A stretch of DNA of 64,000 nucleotides, taken from Mycoplasma haemocanis str. Illinois. GTDB taxonomy: Bacteria; Bacillota_I; Bacilli_A; Mycoplasmatales; Mycoplasmoidaceae. Location of the stretch: NCBI RefSeq assembly GCF_000238995.1, contig NC_016638.1:1-64000 (forward strand), given 5' to 3'. The translations under genes and the position numbers were made by a program. Below the pieces are notes generated by a model. It was given only the letters and a program-made list of their open reading frames with translations, was not told the DNA's origin and did not search any database. Shown here one piece after another: positions 57,421 through 64,000 of this stretch. The first letter of the stretch is position 1. Every line of letters starts with the position of its first letter.

Positions 57421-57800
57421 GTATCGAGAAAAACTAGATTCTAAACAAAAATTAAAAATTCACGATATCAGTGAGAATTGGGCTTTCTAAGGGTACAGGG
57501 GTTCTTGATTTAGCATTTTTCAGAGATTTAAATTAAGCCATCAAACTTTAAAGAAATTTATAGTTTTATTGTTGGAATTACCTTTCAATAGAGAGGTATA
57601 AGAGATTCTAGGATTTAGTACTTAATCTTGCAAATAAGAGAATTAAGAATCTTATCTTTGAGTAATCCAATTCATATTGGGTCTCCTCTATATTAAAGGG
57701 GAGATTTAGAGATGCTTTACACCATAAAATAAATAGCTATTGAAAGCTTTTTGAGAACTGGAAATATAGGACTATTTTTGGATTCAATAGAAATGTTTAT
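57421..57800 (+). pseudogene. Degenerate third sigma-70 copy, core deleted
   Basis: This 430-bp gap (57399-57828) has no intact frame but keeps pieces of the flanking sigma genes. Around 57460-57650 it matches the N-terminal part of copy B: ACGATATCAGT is identical to 58002-58012, and TTACCTTTCAATAGAG near 57578 matches TTACCTTCCAATAGAG in copy B, followed by an alignable GATTTAG-ACTTAA-CTTGC stretch. Around 57757-57800 GGAAATATAGGACTATTTT repeats the 3' end of copy A (57359-57377). The whole core (regions 2-4) is gone and stops fill all frames. A hairpin TCTCCTC/GGGGAGA (57682-57704) lies inside and might end copy A transcripts. Confidence 0.8.
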
Positions 57801-57828
57801 CTCATCTAAAATATGCTTTTAGGAATTA

Positions 57829-59214
57829 GTGGCGTTTTCTAAAGATCAAAAGAAGATTGAGCAACTTACTGCAAAGTTGCTTGAGATTAAGGGGGAGTTA
57901 GAATCAGAGAGAGAGAAGTTAAAGTCGTTTAATTTAGCAAAAGGCTTTAATAATTTCTTATTTGAAACTAGGTTACAGACTTACGATATCAGTACCGATT
58001 TTGGCCTTCAAAAGGTACTCGATCCTTTAATTAAACAGTCTTCCAATGTTAAATTAGGCAAGTTTAAGCTTTCTAAAGAATCCATTGCTTTAGCTTTAGA
58101 GGATTACCTTCCAATAGAGGATAAGCGATGAAAAGATTTAGCACTTAAGCTTGCCAATGAGGGCATTAGTATAGAGGAACTTACGCCCGAGGAAGTTAAG
58201 TCTCATAAGGAATATCAAGATAACCTCATATTAAATGAAAGATTCAGTAATGCTTCTGTTCCTTCAGCTCTTAAATTCACTAGGAAGTTAACTTTAGAGG
58301 AAGAGACGACTTTATCTAAATTGATGGAGAATCCTAAGACTAGGAATTTTGCAGTTAAGCAACTGACTATTTCTAATCTTCGATTAGTACAATCTGTTGC
58401 TAAGAAGTATTTGAACTACGGCTTTCCCATGGATGATTTAGTCCAAGAAGGATTCTTTGGGCTAATGAAGGCCGTTCAGAAATTTAATTACAACTTGGGA
58501 AATAAGTTCTCAACTTATGCTACATGATGAATCCGGCAGTTTATAGTACGTTCTATTGCTGAAAAGTATAGGATAATTAGAGTGCCTGTTCACTTGCAAG
58601 GAATTATTAAGAGATTTAATAAGATATCTATGGTTCTTATGGCTGAGAAAGGAGAGCCTAATTTACAGGATATATTGACGGAAATGCAAAAGTACTATCC
58701 TAACTTTGATCTGGAAAAGATTGCCAATATAAAACAGCTATCTAAAGATTTGCTCTCATTGGATGACGCTTTGGATTCAGAAGAATTTTTCCCTATTAGT
58801 GGTTCCATAAGGGATGAGGATGTTATAGATGCCGAAGAATTGTCTTTTAAGGCTTATAGAATAGAGACTTTGAATGATATGTTGGAGAATGAATTAAATC
58901 CGGATGAGATCTCTTTGGTAAAGCTCAGATATGGATTTTTAGAAAGTGGAAAGCATTCAGTTAAGGAGATTGTGGAGGAGAAATTGTTAGATCCGGAGTT
59001 TTGCTTTTCTACCAATAGTAAGGCAACTACCCTCTTGCTAAATAAGATGCTTAATAATAAAGAAAATCTTTCTTTAGAGGAGTGGAATAATGGAAAATCT
59101 AAATTAGAAAGGTGAGTTCGAAAAAAATTAAATCAGTCGATTTTCAAGTTGCGACACGCTTCTTATAATACCAAGTATCAGGGTCTTTTCGATTTAGAAA
59201 ATAGTACAAAGTAG
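57829..59214 (+). CDS. Second sigma-70 factor (copy B, diverged RpoD paralog)
   Basis: 461 aa from GTG. Same architecture as copy A but without the Lys-rich tail. Region 1.1-like [21 protein letters not shown]; region 2 [23 protein letters not shown] and [19 protein letters not shown]; region 3 [15 protein letters not shown]. In region 2.4 Gln237 is kept, but the residue matching E. coli Thr440 is Val240, and the ADQAR segment reads AEKYR. It shares the region 4.2 insertion with copy A (VKEIVEEK to [11 protein letters not shown]). No frameshift; TGA is Trp. Likely a functional factor with altered -10 choice, inferred. rnj starts 6 nt later. Confidence 0.9.
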
Positions 59215-59220
59215 TTTATT

Positions 59221-61053
59221 GTGGGTGATTCTGAGAAGATATTAGATATTGGGGGTTTAGAAGAGGGAAGTTTAGAGTCTTTAGATCAGAAACTTAAGAA
59301 TCTAAATAATCAAGTAATACCCACTAAATTCTTTGCTTTAGGGGGAGTGGAGGAAATTGGTAAGAATACCTACTGTGTCGAGCATGATGATGAGATTATC
59401 GTTATTGATGCAGGGATTAAGTTTGTAAATAGGAAGCATTTTCCGGGATTAAGTGGAGTAATCCCTTCTCTTTCTTATTTAAAGAAGAATCAACATAAGA
59501 TCAAAGCTCTTGTCATAACTCACGGTCATGAAGACCATATTGGAGGAATAGTTCACGTTCTTAAAGAAGTTAATTTTCCTGTTATCTATAGTCCTATTAT
59601 GGCTTCCGAGTTGGTGAAGAGAAAGGTGGCTGATCATAAGCTACCCGCTCAAAACATCGTTTTATATTCTCCCAATTCTGTTTTTTTTACTAAGCATTTT
59701 GCCATAGATTTCTATAAGGTAAATCATTCAATTCCTGATTCCTTCGGACTTTGTTTAGTTACTCCTAATGGGGTAATTGTTTCCTCTGGCGACTTTAGAT
59801 TTGATTTTGCTAGTAAGAATGATAAGTTTGATCTTCAGAAGATAAGCGCTATTTCCACAAGGGGAGTGGATCTTCTTCTTTGTGAGTCTACAAATGCTGA
59901 ACAGCCTGGATTCAATGAAAGTGAAAAGGTAGTTATTAATGAGATCCATAATATTATGTCTTCCACCAAAGGAAGAATCATAATTACCTTCTTTGCCTCC
60001 AATATTGGACGTATTGAGGAGATATTTAAGATTGCTGTAAATTTAAATAAGAAGATTATTATTCTTGGACACTCTATTGACTCAAATGTTACCGCCTCTA
60101 AGAATGTAGGATATTTAAAGGTAAATGAAAATATTATTATCTCTCCCAAGGATATAAACAGCTATCCTGATGATGAGATATTAATAATTTGTACAGGATC
60201 TCAAGGAGAGGAAAATTCAGCTCTTAATAATATTTCTAAGAATAAGCATCCCACCATAAAGCTAAAATCATCGGATAGCATCATCTTCTCTTCCAACGTA
60301 ATTCCTGGAAATACTGCTGCAGTAGAAGGAGTTATAAACAGGTTACATAAGTCTGGTTGTAACATCTATTTAAATTCTTCAAACTTAAAGATCCACTCTT
60401 CTGGACATGCATCCAAACTAGAACAACAGTTATTTGTATCCTTAGTAAATCCTAAATATATAGTTCCTATTCATGGAGAAACTAGGATGATGAAGGCTTT
60501 AGCCCGTAACTGTGTTGAGATTGGATTTAATGAAAAGAATATTTTCATAGTTAAGAATGGAGATGTAGTTCACCTATTAAATGGAGTTGTTTCTGTCTCT
60601 GATGAGAAGATTGATGCTTCTCTTCTTTATATAGATGGGGATGAAACTACTTCCGAAGGGGAATCAATCTCCAAGAAACGTACTGAATTAGGTGCCAAAG
60701 GGTTGGTAGTACTTCATATATTACTTGATAGTAAGAAGTCTGAATTGCATCTGATATCACCTATAGCTAATGCAGGGAGTTTCTTCTTAAGTGAATCGGT
60801 TGACTTTGTTAAAAAGCTATCCTCTACAGTTCAGAGTGAAATTAAGAATCTCTTGAAATCTAAGAAGACTAAAACTGAAATCTCCGCTATGATAGCTTCC
60901 CTCTTAGCAAAAGAGATTTATTCTGAAAAGAAGCAGAAACCCAATGTAGAAATAATTGTTACTGATGTGTCAAAAGAAGATATCTTCAAGGATCCTATAC
61001 TCCCTAAACAGGAGGAAGCAACCGTTTCTTCCGAATCTCAAACTCCTTCTTAA
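59221..61053 (+). CDS. rnj: Ribonuclease J
   Basis: Metallo-beta-lactamase-fold RNase (5' exo and endo) for mRNA decay and rRNA processing. 610 aa from [15 protein letters not shown] start, zinc motif [28 protein letters not shown], then the beta-CASP domain with STNAEQPG and a late VPIHGETR. Contains no TGA. The last 50 nt overlap the convergent cmk. J1 versus J2 cannot be assigned from one copy. Confidence 0.95.
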   Translation: MGDSEKILDIGGLEEGSLESLDQKLKNLNNQVIPTKFFALGGVEEIGKNTYCVEHDDEIIVIDAGIKFVNRKHFPGLSGVIPSLSYLKKNQHKIKALVITHGHEDHIGGIVHVLKEVNFPVIYSPIMASELVKRKVADHKLPAQNIVLYSPNSVFFTKHFAIDFYKVNHSIPDSFGLCLVTPNGVIVSSGDFRFDFASKNDKFDLQKISAISTRGVDLLLCESTNAEQPGFNESEKVVINEIHNIMSSTKGRIIITFFASNIGRIEEIFKIAVNLNKKIIILGHSIDSNVTASKNVGYLKVNENIIISPKDINSYPDDEILIICTGSQGEENSALNNISKNKHPTIKLKSSDSIIFSSNVIPGNTAAVEGVINRLHKSGCNIYLNSSNLKIHSSGHASKLEQQLFVSLVNPKYIVPIHGETRMMKALARNCVEIGFNEKNIFIVKNGDVVHLLNGVVSVSDEKIDASLLYIDGDETTSEGESISKKRTELGAKGLVVLHILLDSKKSELHLISPIANAGSFFLSESVDFVKKLSSTVQSEIKNLLKSKKTKTEISAMIASLLAKEIYSEKKQKPNVEIIVTDVSKEDIFKDPILPKQEEATVSSESQTPS

Positions 61054-61684
61054 TACTGTCTGCTACCTCTTCTGGAGTTAGTCCATCACTACATATTTCC
61101 ATAGCATCTTCAGCTTTACAAAGGGGATCTAATTCCCTATTCATATCCTCTAAATCCCTCTGTTTTATCTCTCGCTCTATCTCTTCTAAAGTTCGTCTAT
61201 TAAGGAGCCCCTTCTCTTGCAGCTCCAAGAATCTCCTTTTAGCTCTAATATTAGGGCTAGCATTTAAGAACACCTTCAAGATGGCGTGGGGAAAAACTTT
61301 AGTTCCAATGTCTCTCCCTTCCATAACTATATTCTCCTTTCTGGCTACTTCTCTTTCAACTTCCAGCACAAACCTTCTAATCTCTCCTTTTTTAGCTATT
61401 TTTGATGCTTCTTTGGTTACTGACTCCTTTTTAAATTCCTCTTCCAAAATTTCTTTACCATTTAGAATTCAACGATTTTTGTGAAAATAGAATATCTTAT
61501 ATTGAGAAATCTCTCTCAGTACTTCTCCCACTTCCCGACTAGGATTACGTAAAAGATATCATGCAATTCCTCTGAATATAAGACCTGTATTTATGTGTAA
61601 AAAACTCAGATTTTTCGCTAGTAAATTTGCTACGGTGCTTTTTCCTACGCCACTTGGGCCATCTATTGCTATTTGGAAAAACAA
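61004..61684 (-). CDS. cmk: Cytidylate kinase
   Basis: Phosphorylates CMP and dCMP. 226 aa from TTG. P-loop [14 protein letters not shown] (about 6-19), [12 protein letters not shown] (usual DTGAMYR), [14 protein letters not shown] with the key RDIGT, and the lid [17 protein letters not shown]. Two TGA codons hid the N-terminus from a standard ORF search. Overlaps rnj by 50 nt at the 3' end and diverges from the membrane-protein gene with a 19-bp gap. Confidence 0.92.
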
Positions 61685-61703
61685 AACGGATATATTTTAA
61701 TTT

Positions 61704-62963
61704 ATGAGTTTTTTTATAGACAACAATCCCAACACTAATTCTTCTTGCTCGCACATTAAGTACGTTGAAGAGGCTCCCAATTTCATCAGCCGCTTTATTC
61801 AACTCGGGGTAAAGAATAAGATGAAGGTTGGTAATGAGAACTTCTTTAACTACAAGAAAAAAAGAGCGATATTAGCATGATGTTTAGTCTTTTTCTTTGT
61901 AATACTACTGGCCATAAAATTCGTCCTTAAGTTAGAGCTTTTACGATTTATTAGCAAGCTATACCAAGCCTCCGGATCTAGCTATTTCTTAATCACTTTA
62001 GTATTAGGATTCCTCGCCTTTTTCGTCTGTGAAATTACGTTGAAGGTAGTTAGTCTTAAAACTCAAGCCTATGGTCAATTGGATTCCGTCTCTAAATTTG
62101 AGTGATTCGGTTTCTCATCCATCTCCTTTTTCATACAATCTATTACTCCTTTTTCTGTAGGATCAGAGCCGTACTCTATTTGATGACTTAATAAGAAGGG
62201 AATAGATTTAAAGGAAGCGGGGGCCATGGTTGCTGTAGCTTCCTGTTGTTGATTTGTAGCTCAATTCCTTGTTACTTGACCTTCCTTTATCTACATAACA
62301 GTTCAAAATTGGGACAAGATCTCTAGTTTAGATATTCCTAATGTCTATTGAGCTATTCTTGGCGGACTATTTGTAGATATCACCGTAGGTCTCCTTATTT
62401 TCAGTGTCAGTTACTTTAAGACCTTCCACTATTTAATATCCAAGTGAGTTAATAGGATTAAAAGATGACTTGCTTTGCCTTATGTGGGGGAAGATGCATT
62501 GGCTATTAAGTATTTAGAACAGAATGCTTTTCAGAAGATTTATGTACGTCAAATAAAGAGATTTACAACCATAAAGATAGCTTCCTTTTACTTCTTCTGC
62601 AATGTGTATCTGTATTTTCTATTTGTATTAATTCACAGAATCTTTAACCAAGAGAATTGGGATGGTGTTTTGGCCTATAACGTCATTAATGTGTCTACGA
62701 CAGCTAATAATTTTATGCCTCTTCCTTCCGCAGAAGGATCGCTTCAAGTGGTAATGAAGAAACTTCTGGAAGGCTTTGGGAACGATTCAAACAGAACTGA
62801 CGAGGAATCTATCTTTTTATGGAGATTTTTCAGTAAGTACTTCGGCTTTATATTAAGTCTAATATTCCTTTCTAAATACGGAATTAATACCAATATTAGA
62901 CAGAATAAAAAGACTAGAAGAGGATGTCGATTCGACCAAACTTCTTTAGAATTAACTTTTTAA
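61704..62963 (+). CDS. YbhN/UPF0104-family membrane protein (LPG synthase TM-region type)
   Basis: Predicted multi-span membrane protein, 419 aa; many TGA codons. Helices near 55-75, 92-115, 138-155, 175-205, 220-245 and 300-320. Blocks ITPFSVGSEPYSIWWL and NFMPLPSAEGSLQVV fit the two re-entrant P-rich motifs of the UPF0104/MprF flippase family. The aminoacyl-transferase domain of MprF is absent. A lipid flippase-like role is an inference from the family. The 3' end overlaps the convergent sigma-like gene by 50 nt. Confidence 0.7.
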
Positions 62964-63537
62964 TATACTGAAACATAGCCTTCAACGCATTAGGAGATAG
63001 ACCTAATTTTTCACAGATCACTGAGTTCTTGTATCCGGACACTTTGTATTTAAATACCTTGGCATAAGTCTCATTCTTACTTAATAGAAATTTAAATATT
63101 TCTTCGCATAGACTCACAATATCCATGCTTTTAGTTTTTTCCTCTCACGCATCTCTTTCTCTTGCAGAATCCTTTTCATACTGTTTACACATCTCTGCAT
63201 ATTTAGGAATAATCTGTCAGTTGAAATAGCTCTTTATCTCGCTGTAGGTTTGGTATTTAATAAGTTGATAGAAATAGTTCTTGAAGGACATACTTCTCTT
63301 TTCACCACTTATCTTGTAAGTCTCAACTGCTTTAAGGAAGGCTATATAAACGTAACTATCGATCTCCTCTGTCTCAAACTTTATTAAGTTACTATAGACA
63401 CATTTTCTTATGTACTGATTTGCTCATTTACATGCATTAACGTAATAGATCTCTAACAGAGTATTTAAAACCTTTACATCCTTGTTTTGTTGGAACTGAA
63501 TAATCAGTTTGTTGATTTCGCTTGCCATAACATTCAT
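62914..63537 (-). CDS. Small alternative-sigma-like protein
   Basis: 207 aa from ATG 63537 (ATG 63528 also in frame), joined across three TGA codons. The N-terminal half looks like sigma region 2: KFETEEIDSYVYIAFLKAVETYK, with the usual E-D-...A..K.. spacing, then SMSFKNYFYQLIKYQ. The C-terminal half looks like region 4: YKVSGYKNSVICEKLGLSPNALKAMFQYIKKL, a helix-turn-helix in the typical place. No region 3. Similar in size and layout to the recombination sigma MG428 of Mycoplasma genitalium, but direct homology was not tested. It lies 26 nt downstream of secA. Confidence 0.6.
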
Positions 63538-63563
63538 ACTTGTAATAAAAAACTTTTTAAAAT

Positions 63564-64000
63564 TTATAAATTTTTAAGTATTTCCTGTTTCTCTCTTAAC
63601 GACTCCAGATATTCATAACAATCCTCGCCGATAGGAGAATCAGGTAAATTTAGAATATTTTTGAGAACCAATTTACCGCATTGAATAAGAAGCTCTTCAA
63701 ATGAATCCCCAGTCTTTTCTATGAATACATTTAAAGGAGATTTCTGTTCTAGAGAATGGAATCCGGCGTTATTTTTTAGTTTTGATACAAAGTCCAAGTG
63801 ATCTTGTCAAACGTGATCTATTGACTTTATAAATATTCTTTGCAGGTATTTCAAGAACAGCTCTTCATCCAGCTTCGTTTTCTTCAGAGATATCCCCTTT
63901 TTAAATGTCTCTTTGATTAATCACTCTATCTCCGAGTGTTTCTTGTTATTGAAATCTAGGTCTTCGAATATAGGATGAAAGAAGTAATCAGCATTCAATG
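63564..64000 (-). CDS. secA: Protein translocase ATPase SecA, C-terminal part (cut by window edge)
   Basis: Only the last 145 codons lie in the window; the gene continues past 64000. The end of the helical scaffold is clear: YLQRIFIKSIDHVWQDHLDF (usual VID-KW-DHL), LKNNAGFHSLEQKSPLNVF (usual IGLR-YGQ-DPL) and GDSFEELL. The stop is at 63564. No C-terminal zinc motif (CxCxSG) is present. TGA codons are Trp. It is upstream of the sigma-like gene and probably cotranscribed. Confidence 0.9.

Noticed and set aside
57399..57828. Structured non-coding RNA such as tmRNA, RNase P RNA or 4.5S RNA
   Set aside because: None of their conserved cores is visible, and the sequence aligns with pieces of the flanking sigma genes.

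Overview
The window reads as a chromosome-start segment from a mollicute. TGA is a sense (Trp) codon throughout: nearly every conserved gene carries in-frame TGA and only closes at TAA or TAG, so genes must be joined across TGA. The base composition is AT-rich, genes are packed edge to edge, TTG and GTG starts are common, and SodA, GapN, HPr kinase and GuaA/GuaB occur together. This best fits a haemotropic mycoplasma. The genus is inferred; genetic code 4 is seen directly.

Layout. 1-4.7 kb: dnaA at base 1, dnaN, hrcA and a lone ABC ATPase. 4.7-17.5 kb: tsaC and tRNA-Gly on the minus strand, then a long plus-strand run rpmG-secE-nusG-crr-proS-pgi-cls-prs-tyrS-ffh-tRNA-Arg-rpsF-ssb-rpsR-dnaB. 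17.5-20.3 kb: five minus-strand tRNAs, then a YitT-type membrane protein and pstS. 20.3-27.6 kb: minus-strand block tmk-pepF-thrS-HAD-rpsO-cysS-rlmB. 27.7-39.8 kb: recA, sodA, metG-ftsY, hprK, gapN, gyrB-gyrA and a CPBP protease-like protein. 39.8-49.8 kb: rnc-MFS-nadD-rpsL-rpsG-fusA-dnaJ-grpE-fba and a large predicted secreted protein resembling an eroded DUF31/MIP protease. 49.8-55.7 kb: divergent ktrA/ktrB, guaB facing guaA, trxB and tRNA-Ile with a UAU anticodon. 55.9-64 kb: two complete sigma-70 genes with a wrecked third copy between them, RNase J, cmk, a flippase-like membrane protein, a third small sigma-like gene and the 3' end of secA.

The genes cover replication (dnaA, dnaN, dnaB, ssb, gyrAB, recA), translation (five aminoacyl-tRNA synthetases, ribosomal proteins, EF-G, eight tRNAs), SRP/Sec export (ffh, ftsY, secE, secA), glycolysis with PTS control (crr, pgi, fba, gapN, hprK), nucleotide salvage (prs, guaB, guaA, tmk, cmk) and redox defence (sodA, trxB).

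The most unusual region is 55.8-63.6 kb. Mollicutes usually carry one primary sigma factor. Here two tandem RpoD-like paralogs share a long insertion in region 4.2. The downstream paralog has lost a key -10 contact residue. A mosaic pseudogene copy lies between them, and a small alternative-sigma-like gene lies 3.7 kb further on. Other notable points are a DnaA with three substituted ATPase residues, a ThrRS without an editing domain, an IMPDH without CBS domains, an Ffh with eroded GTPase motifs, and protein genes that begin within 2-16 nt of tRNA 3' ends.
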